A stretch of 64,000 bases of DNA from Pseudomonas benzenivorans. GTDB lineage: Bacteria; Pseudomonadota; Gammaproteobacteria; Pseudomonadales; Pseudomonadaceae. Shown here in pieces: positions 39,720 to 50,918 of this stretch. Below the pieces are notes generated by a model. The model was not told where the DNA came from. It was given only the letters and a program-made list of their open reading frames with translations, and did no database searches. Every line of letters begins with the position of its first letter. The stretch's first letter is position 1. Both the position numbers and the translations under genes were made by a program. The stretch covers positions 1,488,001-1,552,000 of the forward strand of contig NZ_CP073346.1 of NCBI RefSeq assembly GCF_024397895.1, read 5' to 3'.

Positions 39720-40130
39720 TAAGGCCGCGCGACGCTGCCGCATACCTGAGTCGTCAACAGCGTTGACCGGTACCGGGCGGGGGCGAATGGCTGGAATCGA
39801 CCTAGCGTTGCCACCGGTAGCCAGGAGAAAGCGGCCGGTCGACCCCATAAGCATGCGCAGGCGCTCGACCTTGATGACACCTATCGGCTGTCGGGAATCG
39901 CCCCGGGTTGACGATGAACCCCATTCACTCGGACCTGACTTTGGCTGGCGCACCTGACAGGAACGGGGTGATCGACGCTCAGCGGGGCGACCCTCCACAA
40001 CGGATGGGTTTCAGTCCGCCGTAGCAGACCGGAACCGACCCATTGCGGCCAATCTGCTTTGCTCCCCGGCAAAAGCGCCCGCGCTTGCCATGGCGGTTCG
40101 CCGACGGCGCATCCGGGCACGGGCGCTGGT
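39720..40130. other. 411-base gap downstream of the MocR gene and of the E2 gene
   Basis: Lies between two genes that converge here. No frame has convincing codon use, and no T-tract hairpin was found. A minus-strand frame crossing the region has Arg/Gly/Ser-rich low-quality sequence. It may contain decayed coding DNA, but nothing can be named. Confidence 0.35.
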
Positions 40131-41240
40131 TCAGCCGTCCGGCTGCTCGAGGGCCTGCACCAGCGCCTTGAGAAAGCGCGCCGCCTCGCCGCCGGTGACC
40201 GCGCGGTGGTCGAAGGTCAGCGACAGCGGCAGGATCGGGTGCACCACCACCTTGCCGCCCACCGCCACCGGCTCGTCGCGAATGCCGCCGGCGCCGATGA
40301 TCGCCACCTGCGGCGGCACCACGATGGGGTTGGCGTAGCGGCCGAACAGGGTGCCGAAGTTGGACAGGGTCAGGGTCGCGCCCATCATTTCCTGGGGCGG
40401 TATCGAGCGTGCCTTGACGTCGGCTCGCAGGCACGCGGCGCCCTCCTTCAGGTCCTCGGCGCTGCGTGCGCCGACGTTGCGCAACACCGGCACGAACAGG
40501 CCCTCGGGGCTGTCCACGGCGATGCCCAGGTCGAGCTGCTCGTGCTGCTTGAGCGACAGGTTCTTGCCGTCGAACCAGCTGTTGAGCACCGGCTCGGCCT
40601 GGCACGCCACGGCGATGGCCTGGGCCAGGCGCACCAGCGGGTCGCGGGCCTGCTTCCAGCGGTGCAGGTCGGCGTCGCCGACGATGACCACCGGCACCAC
40701 CTCGGCGTGGGCGCGGGCCATGTTGATCGCCATGCTGCGCCGCACGCCGCGCAGCTTCTCGCCGCCGAACTTGTCGCGGGCGCTCTGGGTGGCGGCCTCG
40801 ACGTCGGCGCGGGTGATCAGGCCGTCACTGCCGCTGCCGTCCAGCGTGCCCAGGTCGACACCCAACTGTCGCGCCAGCTGACGCACCGCCGGCGTGGCCC
40901 GCGGCGCCAGGTGCTCGCGGGTCGAGGGCGCGGCGCCGACGAAGAAGCTGTCGTCCTGCGTCTCGCCGCCGCCCTCCAGGCGGCCGACCACCGTGCCCGA
41001 ATCGGCCTCGCCCGCGTAGGCCAGCAATGGCTCGCCGACGTGCAGGATGTCGCCCTCGCCGCCGAAGGTCTTGAGCACCACGCCGTCGTAGGGCGCGGGG
41101 ATGTCGACGATGGCCTTGGCGGTTTCCACCGAGACCAGCAGCTGGTCGGTCTTCACCTCGTCGCCGGCCTTGACGTGCCACTCGACGATCTCGGCTTCCT
41201 GCAGGCCCTCGCCCAGGTCGGGCAGCTTGAAGTACTTCAT
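40131..41240 (-). CDS. dihydrolipoyl acyltransferase (E2) of a 2-oxoacid dehydrogenase complex
   Basis: 369 residues: one lipoyl domain with Lys42 (LVSVETAKAIVDI), a peripheral-subunit-binding domain (TPAVRQLARQLGVDLGTLDG) and the CoA-acyltransferase domain ending FDHRAVTGGEAARFL. The active-site motif is usually DHRxxDG; here the acidic residue is Thr and His is kept. It shuttles the acyl group from E1 to CoA. It is the last gene after leucine dehydrogenase, E1alpha and E1beta. No E3 is in the window, so a housekeeping lipoamide dehydrogenase must serve. GAGGAGA precedes the ATG at 41240. Confidence 0.92.
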   Translation of the reverse strand: MKYFKLPDLGEGLQEAEIVEWHVKAGDEVKTDQLLVSVETAKAIVDIPAPYDGVVLKTFGGEGDILHVGEPLLAYAGEADSGTVVGRLEGGGETQDDSFFVGAAPSTREHLAPRATPAVRQLARQLGVDLGTLDGSGSDGLITRADVEAATQSARDKFGGEKLRGVRRSMAINMARAHAEVVPVVIVGDADLHRWKQARDPLVRLAQAIAVACQAEPVLNSWFDGKNLSLKQHEQLDLGIAVDSPEGLFVPVLRNVGARSAEDLKEGAACLRADVKARSIPPQEMMGATLTLSNFGTLFGRYANPIVVPPQVAIIGAGGIRDEPVAVGGKVVVHPILPLSLTFDHRAVTGGEAARFLKALVQALEQPDG

Positions 41241-41285
41241 CGTTGCGTCTCCTCACCAGAATCCGTCGTTACCCTTGTGCCGGCT

Positions 41286-41355
41286 CCGTAGGGTGCGCTG
41301 CGCGCCCCGTTGTCCCGCCACCCCCCCACGCCGGTGCGCACAGCGCACCCTACGG
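41286..41355. repeat. intergenic inverted-repeat element, 15-bp arms
   Basis: CCGTAGGGTGCGCTG (41286-41300) and its exact complement (41341-41355) enclose 40 bases between the E1beta and E2 genes. The core GTAGGGTGCGC recurs at 55063 and a related core at 50731, which suggests a dispersed element. It may modulate E2 expression within the operon or stabilise mRNA. It lacks a T-tract. Confidence 0.75.
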
Positions 41356-41380
41356 CTGATGGGCCTTGCGCGGCGTCGCC

Positions 41381-42367
41381 CTAGGCGTAGTTCAGCACGG
41401 TGTCGCAGGCCGCGAGGATGTCCTCGACGCCCGGGATATAGAGCTGCTCCAGGCGATACAGCGGCGGCGGAATGTCCGGCGCGGTGACCCGCTGGATCGG
41501 CGCCTGCAGGTCGAGCAGGGCCCGCTCGTAGAGGCTGGCGGCGATCTCGGCGCCGACCGCGCAGCTCTTGGGCGCCTCGTGGACGATCACGCAGCGCCCG
41601 GTCTTGCGCACCGAGGCCTCCAGGGTGTCGAGGTCCAGCGGCTTGACGCAGGCGACGTCGATCACCTCGGCGGCGATGCCCTGCTCGGCCAGGCGGGCGG
41701 CGGCCTGCAGGGTCTCGTGAACGCTGGCGCCCCAGCTGACCAGGGTCAGGTCGCTGCCCTCGCGCAGGGTGAAGCAGGTATCGAGCGGCAGGCGCTTGCC
41801 GTCGTCGACCAGCACCTGGGGATTCATCCGGTACAGGCGGGTCGGTTCGAGGAAGATCACCGGATCGGGGTCGTCGATCGCCGCCAGCAGCAGCCCGTAG
41901 GCCCGCGCCGGCGAGGACGGCATGACCACCCGCAGCCCCGGCACCTGGGCGAACATGGCCTCGGTGCTCTCGCTGTGGTGCTCGGGTGCGCGAATGCCGG
42001 CGCCCATCGGCGTGCGCAGCACCATCGGGCAGGTGAGGCGGCCGCGGGTGCGGTTGCGCAGGCGGCTGGCGTGGGACACCAGTTGGTCCAGGGCCGGGTA
42101 GATGAAGCCCATGAACTGGATTTCCATCACCGGCTTCAGGCCCTGGGCGGCCATGCCGACGGCAAGGCCGGCGATCATGGTCTCGGCCAGCGGCGTATCG
42201 ATCACCCGTTTGAAGCCGAAGGCCTCGCGCAGGCCAAGGGTGGCGCGAAACACCCCGCCGTTGACGCCGATATCCTCGCCGAGCACCACGACGTTCTCGT
42301 CCTCGCCCATGGCCCGGTGCAAGGCCAGGTTGACCGCCTCCAGCAGGCTCAGCTTGCGCTCACTCAT
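41381..42367 (-). CDS. 2-oxoacid dehydrogenase E1 component, beta subunit
   Basis: 328 residues with the transketolase pyrimidine-binding and C-terminal domains (VVVLGEDIGVNGGVFRATLG; DTPLAETMIAGLAVGMAAQG; HSESTEAMFAQVPGLRVVMP). It pairs with E1alpha to decarboxylate a 2-oxoacid using ThDP. It starts at 42367, overlapping the E1alpha stop by 8 bases, so the subunits are translationally coupled. Leucine dehydrogenase nearby makes branched-chain or related 2-oxoacids plausible substrates. Confidence 0.93.
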   Translation of the reverse strand: MSERKLSLLEAVNLALHRAMGEDENVVVLGEDIGVNGGVFRATLGLREAFGFKRVIDTPLAETMIAGLAVGMAAQGLKPVMEIQFMGFIYPALDQLVSHASRLRNRTRGRLTCPMVLRTPMGAGIRAPEHHSESTEAMFAQVPGLRVVMPSSPARAYGLLLAAIDDPDPVIFLEPTRLYRMNPQVLVDDGKRLPLDTCFTLREGSDLTLVSWGASVHETLQAAARLAEQGIAAEVIDVACVKPLDLDTLEASVRKTGRCVIVHEAPKSCAVGAEIAASLYERALLDLQAPIQRVTAPDIPPPLYRLEQLYIPGVEDILAACDTVLNYA

Positions 42368-43451
42368 GGCCGTTCTCCTCACGGCGGGCGGCCCGCTCGC
42401 GGAACTGCTCGCGCTGTTCGGCCAGGACCGCCGGCCACTGCGCGTAGACGTAGTCGAAGACCGTGTCCGGGGCCTGGTTGCCGGCCGCCTCGAAGGCCTC
42501 GACGGCCCGCAGCACCAGGCCCTGGCACTCGCCGACCAGCTCCTGCTCACGCTGCTCGCCCCACACGCCCTGGGCCGCCAGATAGCTCTGCAGGCGCTTG
42601 ATCGGCTCTTCCTGCCAGGCCTGCTTGACCTCCTCCGAGCTGCGGTAGCGGCTGGCATCGTCCGCCGTGGTGTGGTCGCCGAGGCGGTAGCTGATGCACT
42701 CCAGCAACACCGGCCCCTTGCCCTGGCGGGCCCGCTCCAGGGCGCTGCGCATGCGGTCGTAGACGGCCAGGATGTCGTTGCCGTCGACCTGCTCGCCGTG
42801 GAAGCCGGCGCCTGTGGCCTTCTGCGCCAGGGTCGGGGCGCCGCACTGGATGCGCCGCGGCACCGAAATCGCCCACTGGTTGTTGTTGACCACGAAGACC
42901 ACCGGCAACTGCCAGGCGCCGGCGACGTTCAGCGCCTCGAGGAAATCGCCCTTGCTGGTGGCGCCGTCGCCGCAGGTGGTGACGGCCACGCGGTGCTCAC
43001 CGCGGATCTTCATCGCCGTGGCCACGCCGCAGGCATGCAGGGCCTGGGTGGCGATCGGCACGCACAGCGGGAAGTCCTGGCCCACGGCCGGATCGACGTA
43101 GGCGCTGCCGCGCTCGTCGCCGCCCCAGTAGAGCAGGATCTCCTCCATCTTCACCCCACGCATGACCTGCGCCGCGGTGTCGCGGTAATAGGGCACCAGC
43201 ACGTCCTCGGGACGCATCAGGGCGCCGATGGCCACGCCAATGGCCTCCTGACCGATGGTCGGCGCATAGGTGCCGATGCGGCCGGTGCGCTGCAGGGCCA
43301 CCGCCTTCTGATCGAATAGGCGGGTCAGCACCATCTGCCGGTACAGGCGGATCAGCAGATCGAAGTCGTCGGCCCACTCCGGCAGGCTGCCGTGCAGCGC
43401 GCCATCGGGCTCGAGGTAGCGGGTATAGGGCAGTTTCAGACTCTCGGGCAT
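42360..43451 (-). CDS. 2-oxoacid dehydrogenase E1 component, alpha subunit
   Basis: 363 residues. The ThDP motif is complete: GDGATSKGDFLEALNVAG then VVNNNQWAISVPRR. SYRLGDHTTADDASRYR is typical of E1alpha of the pyruvate or branched-chain type. Start MPESLKLPYTRYLEPDG at 43451 follows AAGGAGG. In Pseudomonas this order (leucine dehydrogenase, E1alpha, E1beta, E2) is known; substrate has been annotated as pyruvate or branched-chain 2-oxoacid. Confidence 0.93.
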   Translation of the reverse strand: MPESLKLPYTRYLEPDGALHGSLPEWADDFDLLIRLYRQMVLTRLFDQKAVALQRTGRIGTYAPTIGQEAIGVAIGALMRPEDVLVPYYRDTAAQVMRGVKMEEILLYWGGDERGSAYVDPAVGQDFPLCVPIATQALHACGVATAMKIRGEHRVAVTTCGDGATSKGDFLEALNVAGAWQLPVVFVVNNNQWAISVPRRIQCGAPTLAQKATGAGFHGEQVDGNDILAVYDRMRSALERARQGKGPVLLECISYRLGDHTTADDASRYRSSEEVKQAWQEEPIKRLQSYLAAQGVWGEQREQELVGECQGLVLRAVEAFEAAGNQAPDTVFDYVYAQWPAVLAEQREQFRERAARREENGHE

Positions 43452-43560
43452 GCGAAACCTCCTTGGCACCGGGTAGGTGGTTGGGCGCTCCCCGCAATTC
43501 GTGGCTACGGGTTGCCCCGGGGCGCCGCCGGTAAGCAGGCACCCCGGATTGGCGCGCCCC

Positions 43561-44583
43561 TCAGCGGTCGAACAGCAGGCGCTCGGCCAGGCTGTCGGCC
43601 ACCCGCGCCGGCGAGCGTTTCTCGGCCTGGGCGTGGGCGTAGATTTCGGTCAGGCGTTCGCCGATCTTGGACAGGTGGGCCGTAATAGTCGCCAGGCTCT
43701 CGCCGCGGTGTTGCAGCGCCACGTAGATCAGCCCGCCGGAGTTGATCACGTAATCCGGCGCATAGAGGATGCCGCGGCTCTGCAGGGCGTCGGCGACCTC
43801 CAGGTCCGCCAGCTGGGTATTCGCCGCGCCGGCCACCGCCGAACAGCGCAGCTGCTTCACCGTGTCGGCGTTGAGGATGCCGCCCAGGCCGCAGGGCGCG
43901 AGGATGTCGCAGGGCGTGGCGAGCAGGGCGTCGCTGGCGACCGCCTTGGCGCCCAGCTCCTCGACCGCCAATTGCACCCGCCCGGCGTCCAGGTCGCTGA
44001 CCAGCAGCTCGGCGCCGACCGCGTGCAGCTGCTCGGCCAGGGCATAGCCAACGTGGCCGAGGCCCTGGATCGCCACCCTCAGCCCCTCCAGGTCATCGCT
44101 GCCCAGGCGGGCCATGGCGGTGGCGCGAATCCCGGCGAACACGCCCATGGCCGTGTGCGGCGAAGGGTCGCCGCCGCGGGAGGTGCTGGTGACATGGCGG
44201 GTGTGCTGGGCGATGCAGTCCATGTCCGCGCTGGAGGTGCCGCTGTCCACGGCGGTGATGTAGCGCCCGCCCAGGCTCTCGATCATGCGGCCGAACGCCT
44301 CGAACAGTGCGCCGCGGTTGTCCACGTGGGGCGGCCGAATGATCACCGATTTGCCGCCGCCCTGCTCCAGCCCCGCCAGGGCGGCCTTGTAGCTCATGCT
44401 CCGGGCCAGGCGGATGGCGTCGCGAATGGCGCTCTGCTCGTCGGGGTAGGCCAGGTAGCGACAGCCACCCAGGGCCGGGCCCAGGCGGGTGTTGTGGATG
44501 GCGATCACCGCCTTGAGTCCGGTCGCCGGGTCTTGGGCGAGATGCAGGGCCTCCAGCCGCGAGGCTTCCATCATGGCGAACAT
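43561..44583 (-). CDS. ldh: leucine dehydrogenase (Glu/Leu/Phe/Val dehydrogenase family)
   Basis: 340 residues. The substrate-binding glycine loop is LGPALGGCRYLAY, the two conserved lysines are Lys66 and Lys78 in MSYKAALAGLEQGGGKSV, and the NAD fold reads IQGLGHVGYALAEQL. It reversibly deaminates leucine, valine or isoleucine to the 2-oxoacid, which the downstream E1/E2 genes could then process. It is first in the minus-strand unit, with a promoter region at 44584-44756 shared with the divergent SirB1-like gene. Confidence 0.92.
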   Translation of the reverse strand: MFAMMEASRLEALHLAQDPATGLKAVIAIHNTRLGPALGGCRYLAYPDEQSAIRDAIRLARSMSYKAALAGLEQGGGKSVIIRPPHVDNRGALFEAFGRMIESLGGRYITAVDSGTSSADMDCIAQHTRHVTSTSRGGDPSPHTAMGVFAGIRATAMARLGSDDLEGLRVAIQGLGHVGYALAEQLHAVGAELLVSDLDAGRVQLAVEELGAKAVASDALLATPCDILAPCGLGGILNADTVKQLRCSAVAGAANTQLADLEVADALQSRGILYAPDYVINSGGLIYVALQHRGESLATITAHLSKIGERLTEIYAHAQAEKRSPARVADSLAERLLFDR

Positions 44584-44756
44584 GCTGTGACTCCTTGGGC
44601 CGGAGCCTCACCGGCGTGCAGTCCGCTTGCCGGTGCCCCGAGCCTCGTCGTTATCGCCAGTATAGGCACCCTCCTCGCCAGCGCCGGGGCGAGCCGACAC
44701 AAGACTGGACGCCGCCGCCATGGCCGGCTACAAACGAGGGAATCGCCGAGGTGACC

Positions 44757-45560
44757 ATGAGCCCGCGCCAATCCTGCCTAGCCTGCCTTGACCGTGAACC
44801 GCCGGCCCTGTTCGAGGCGGCGTTGTGGGTCGCCGCCGAGCACGACCCGACGCTGCAGCCCGAGCAGGTGCTGGGCGAGCTGCACGGCCTGCAGCAGCTG
44901 GTCGATGTTGGTTTGCCCAGCCTGCCCGTTCGGGAGCTGGCGCAGCCGCTGCTGCGGCGCCTGAGCGAGCTGGACTTCCACGAGGACGAGGCCAGCCCAC
45001 CGCAACCCCGCGCCGCCCTGCTGCACCAGGTGCTGCGGCGGCGCCGCGGCCAGCCCTTGTCCCTGGCGCTGATCGCCCTGGAGCTGGCGCAGCGCCTGGA
45101 CATCCCGCTGCAGGGGGTGAACTTCCCCGGACACTTCCTGCTGCGCGTACCGGGGGCCGATCACCTGCTCGACCCCTGCGGTGGCCGGCGCCTGTACACC
45201 CGCGACTGCCGCGAGCTGCTGCTGCGCCAGTTCGGCGCCCAGGCCGAGCTCAACGCCAGCCACCTGCTCGCCTGCGATGCCGGCAGCATGCTGCAGCGCC
45301 TGTCGCGCAACCTGCGCCAGCTGCACCAGCTCAATGACGACCACCTGGCGGCCCTGAAGGATGCCGAGCGGGTGCTGCAACTGGGCCCTCCGAGCGTCGC
45401 CGACCACCTGGCTCGCGCCGATCTCTACCACCTGCTGGACTGCCCCCAGGCCGAGCGCTTCGACCTGCAGCGCGCCCTGCTGCTGTGCGACGAACCAGGC
45501 CAGCGCCTGCAGCTCGGCGAGCGCCTGCGCCGGCTGAACAGCACCCCGGCACTGCATTAG
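44757..45560 (+). CDS. SirB1/transglutaminase-like family protein with C-terminal TPR-like region
   Basis: 267 residues. The transglutaminase-like part has ALLHQVLRRRRGQPLSLALI then GVNFPGHFLLRV and LDPCGGRRLYTR. The usual catalytic Cys position reads Ser/Arg here, so enzymatic activity is doubtful, as in many SirB1 proteins. The C-terminal third is helical, TPR-like. ATG at 44757 follows GAGG. Divergent from ldh; role unknown. Confidence 0.8.
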   Translation: MSPRQSCLACLDREPPALFEAALWVAAEHDPTLQPEQVLGELHGLQQLVDVGLPSLPVRELAQPLLRRLSELDFHEDEASPPQPRAALLHQVLRRRRGQPLSLALIALELAQRLDIPLQGVNFPGHFLLRVPGADHLLDPCGGRRLYTRDCRELLLRQFGAQAELNASHLLACDAGSMLQRLSRNLRQLHQLNDDHLAALKDAERVLQLGPPSVADHLARADLYHLLDCPQAERFDLQRALLLCDEPGQRLQLGERLRRLNSTPALH

Positions 45561-45613
45561 CCACGCAGCGCCGCTTGTTTCGACGGCGCGCCGTATTTAG
45601 AAGGAGCCTGGCG

Positions 45614-47050
45614 ATGCCGGCCCAGCCACCGATCAGCCTATGGATGGACCAGATCGATACGCCCGCGCCACCCCGCGCGGCGTTGGGCGGCAGCCTGGAA
45701 GTCGACGTGGCGATTGTCGGCGCCGGCTACACCGGCCTGTGGACCGCCTACTACCTCAAGCGCCAGGCCCCCGAGTTGCGTATCGCCATGCTCGAAGCCG
45801 AGTACGCGGGCTTCGGCGCCTCGGGGCGCAACGGCGGCTGGCTGCTGGGCGGCCTGCTGGGCGAGGAGCGCCTGCTCGCCGCCCTGCCGGACGAGGCGCG
45901 GCGTGCCGCCTTCGCCCTGTTGCACGGCATTCCCGACGAGGTGGCGGCGGTGCTGCAGCGCGAAGGCATAACCTGCGACTACCGCAAGGGCGGCGTGCTG
46001 CATTGTGCGGCGCGCTACCCCGAACAGGCCGAGCGCCTGCGCACCTGGCTCGAGCAGCTGCACGGCCAGGGCCTCGGCGAGGCAGACTACCGCTGGCTGA
46101 CGCCGGGCGAGCTGGGCCGACAGTTGCGTATCCACGGCGCCCTCGGCGCGGTCCACAGCCCCCACTGCGCAACGGTCCAGCCGGCCAGGCTGGTACAGGG
46201 TCTGGCCCTGGCGGTCGAACGGCTGGGCGTGCAGCTGTTCGAGCAGAGTCGCGTCTGCCACTGGCAACCGGGCCTGCTGCGCACCACCCAGGGCGAGCTG
46301 CGCGCCGAGTGGGTCGTGCCGGCGGTCGAAGCCTATGCCGGCGAACTGCCGCCGCTGACCGGCGCGCCGGGGCGCTGCACGCGCCTGCAGCGCTTTCAGC
46401 TGCCGGTGCAGAGCCTGATGGTGGCCACCGAGCCCCTGCCCCTCGAGCTGTGGCAGACGATCGGCCTGGAACAGGGGCAGGCCTTCGGCGAGTTCAGCCG
46501 CCAGGTCACCTACGGCCAGCGCAGCGCCGACGATCGCCTGGTATTCGGCGCCCGCGGCGGCTACCGCTTCGGCGGCCGGCTGCGCCGTAACTTCGCCCTG
46601 ACTGACGAGGAAATCGGCCTGCGCCGCCAGCTGCTCGGCGAGCTGTTTCCCCAGCTGCGCAATGTCGCGCTCAGCCATGCCTGGGGCGGCAACCTCGGCA
46701 TGGCGCGGCGCTTTCAGCCGCACATGCTGCTCGACCGGCACGGTCGCATCGCCCTGGCCGGCGGCTACGGCGGCGAGGGCGTCGGTGCCAGCAACCTGGC
46801 CGGGCGCACCCTGGCTGACCTGCTGCTCGGCCGCGCCAGCCCCCTGACCGCGCAGCCCTGGGTGTTCGCCGACAGTCCACTGACCGGCCTCAAGGCCTGG
46901 GAAGCGGAACCCTGGCGCTGGCTCGGCTACAACGCCATCGTCCACAGCTTCGGCCATGAGGACCGAGTCCTGGCCGATCCGCACAGCCCGCCCTGGCGTC
47001 GCGCCCTGGCCGCCCGGCTGGCGGACTTCATGGAAGGCCTGATGGGCTGA
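45614..47050 (+). CDS. FAD-dependent amine/amino-acid oxidase-like protein (DAO family)
   Basis: 478 residues. Rossmann FAD motif VDVAIVGAGYTGLWTAYYLK and second motif GFGASGRNGGWLLGGLLGEE; C-terminal GGYGGEGVGASNLAGRTLAD closes the FAD site. These are typical of gamma-glutamylputrescine oxidase and related DAO proteins. It oxidises an amine or amino acid, substrate unknown. AAGGAG lies 7 bases before the ATG. It may be cotranscribed with the SirB1-like gene (53-base gap). Confidence 0.88.
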   Translation: MPAQPPISLWMDQIDTPAPPRAALGGSLEVDVAIVGAGYTGLWTAYYLKRQAPELRIAMLEAEYAGFGASGRNGGWLLGGLLGEERLLAALPDEARRAAFALLHGIPDEVAAVLQREGITCDYRKGGVLHCAARYPEQAERLRTWLEQLHGQGLGEADYRWLTPGELGRQLRIHGALGAVHSPHCATVQPARLVQGLALAVERLGVQLFEQSRVCHWQPGLLRTTQGELRAEWVVPAVEAYAGELPPLTGAPGRCTRLQRFQLPVQSLMVATEPLPLELWQTIGLEQGQAFGEFSRQVTYGQRSADDRLVFGARGGYRFGGRLRRNFALTDEEIGLRRQLLGELFPQLRNVALSHAWGGNLGMARRFQPHMLLDRHGRIALAGGYGGEGVGASNLAGRTLADLLLGRASPLTAQPWVFADSPLTGLKAWEAEPWRWLGYNAIVHSFGHEDRVLADPHSPPWRRALAARLADFMEGLMG

Positions 47051-47097
47051 TGCGCGGCCACGCGGACGCCACCGGCCGCCCGCCAAACACCCTCACC

Positions 47098-47115
47098 CGT
47101 ATCGATTTCAATACA
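47098..47115. promoter_or_regulatory. 18-bp palindromic site 1 upstream of gcvH (GcsR-type candidate)
   Basis: CGTATCG-ATTT-CAATACA: a 7-N4-7 imperfect palindrome. It resembles the TGTAACG-N4-CGTTCCG type reported for the enhancer-binding protein GcsR at P. aeruginosa gcs2 (recalled, not looked up). It lies 19 bases upstream of site 2. Confidence 0.55.
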
Positions 47116-47116
47116 G

Positions 47117-47134
47117 CGTAACGAAAGCGACACA
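47117..47134. promoter_or_regulatory. 18-bp palindromic site 2 upstream of gcvH (GcsR-type candidate)
   Basis: CGTAACG-AAAG-CGACACA keeps the CG-N4-CG core and the 7-N4-7 layout. Of the three sites its left half is nearest to the GcsR-type half-site TGTAACG. Confidence 0.55.
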
Positions 47135-47207
47135 AAAGCGACGCGCACCTGTCAGACCGCGACATCAGTGGCTCCTCGCCGCCCATTCGGCTCGCGCCAA
47201 GCCGGAA

Positions 47208-47225
47208 TGTATTGAATTCGATACA
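47208..47225. promoter_or_regulatory. 18-bp palindromic site 3 upstream of gcvH (GcsR-type candidate)
   Basis: TGTATTG-AATT-CGATACA; with one flanking base on each side, 18 of 20 positions are symmetric. It lies about 65 bases before the sigma-54 promoter, within normal enhancer range. The spacing to site 2 is 91 bases. Confidence 0.6.
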
Positions 47226-47290
47226 TGGCAATTGCACTGCGCTTCATATCTAATATCTTAACTTATTGATTTTATTGATTTTTATGTCAG

Positions 47291-47306
47291 TGGCATTACC
47301 CTTGCT
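47291..47306 (+). promoter_or_regulatory. sigma-54 (RpoN) promoter for the glycine cleavage operon
   Basis: TGGCATTACCCTTGCT keeps the -24 GG and -12 GC dinucleotides at the required 10-base spacing (TGGCAc-N5-TTGCw consensus). It lies 91 bases before gcvH. Sigma-54 promoters require an ATP-driven enhancer-binding protein, which the palindromes at 47098-47225 could recruit. The activator gene is not in the window. Confidence 0.8.
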
Positions 47307-47397
47307 TAGTCCCTGACAGATGGCTCGCTGCCCAGCACGAGCGCCCCGATCACGCCCGCAGCAGAAACGGGCGAACCCGCCCCCTTGAGGAGTTCAC

Positions 47398-47781
47398 ATG
47401 AGCGAATTGCGTTTTACCGTCGATCACGAATGGCTGCGTCAGGATGCCGATGGCCTGGTCACTGTTGGCATTACCGCCTATGCCCAGGAAGCCCTGGGGG
47501 ATGTGGTATTCGTGCAGCTGCCGGAAGCGCAGGGCTATGCCCAGGGCGATGAAGTGGCCGTGCTGGAGTCGGTCAAGGCCGCCAGCAACATCGCCATGCC
47601 CCTGGACGGTGAAGTGGTCGAAGTCAACGCCGACCTCGAAGGCAGCCCGGAGCTGGTCAACGAAGACCCGCTGAACAAGGGCTGGTTCTTCCGTTTCCGT
47701 CCCACCGATGCCAGCGCCGTCGCCGCCCTGCTCGACCAGGACGCCTACCAGCGCCTGCTCAAAGCCAACGACGAAGCCTGA
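47398..47781 (+). CDS. gcvH: glycine cleavage system H protein
   Basis: 127 residues. The lipoylated lysine is Lys60 in [14 protein letters not shown], within the lipoyl-domain fold ([13 protein letters not shown]). It carries the aminomethyl group between P and T proteins. First gene of the unit; GAGGAG precedes the ATG. A 10-base gap separates it from gcvP. Confidence 0.97.
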   Translation: MSELRFTVDHEWLRQDADGLVTVGITAYAQEALGDVVFVQLPEAQGYAQGDEVAVLESVKAASNIAMPLDGEVVEVNADLEGSPELVNEDPLNKGWFFRFRPTDASAVAALLDQDAYQRLLKANDEA

Positions 47782-47791
47782 GGCCCGCGCC

Positions 47792-50647
<2,856 letters not shown>

Positions 50648-50705
50648 GCGGCACCCCTGGCCCGGCGCGCGCCGGGCCAGCCAACAGCGGCCTCGAGCGG
50701 CGTTG

Positions 50706-50799
50706 ACCGGTTCGAGGCCTGCAGGAGTTTGTGGGTGCGCGCTGTGCGTCCCTGTGTCGGCAAACCCATGGCACACAGCGCGCACCCACAACCGGTTCG
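50706..50799. repeat. intergenic inverted-repeat element with flanking 9-bp direct repeats
   Basis: TTGTGGGTGCGCGCTGTG (50729-50746) and its exact complement (50774-50791) make 18-bp perfect arms. ACCGGTTCG occurs at 50706-50714 and at 50791-50799, as a target-site duplication might. The element splits the gcvP-agcS junction. The core is related to the GTAGGGTGCGC elements at 41286 and 55063. Confidence 0.7.
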
Positions 50800-50918
50800 C
50801 CGTTCCACGGCGGATCGTTTATCGCAAAACAGTAATTCCCATCGCGGCACAACCGCACGACAGCCCTTATTCGATGCAGGTCACCCCTGCGCACCAACAA
50901 CAAGAAAAGGAGCGTTAC

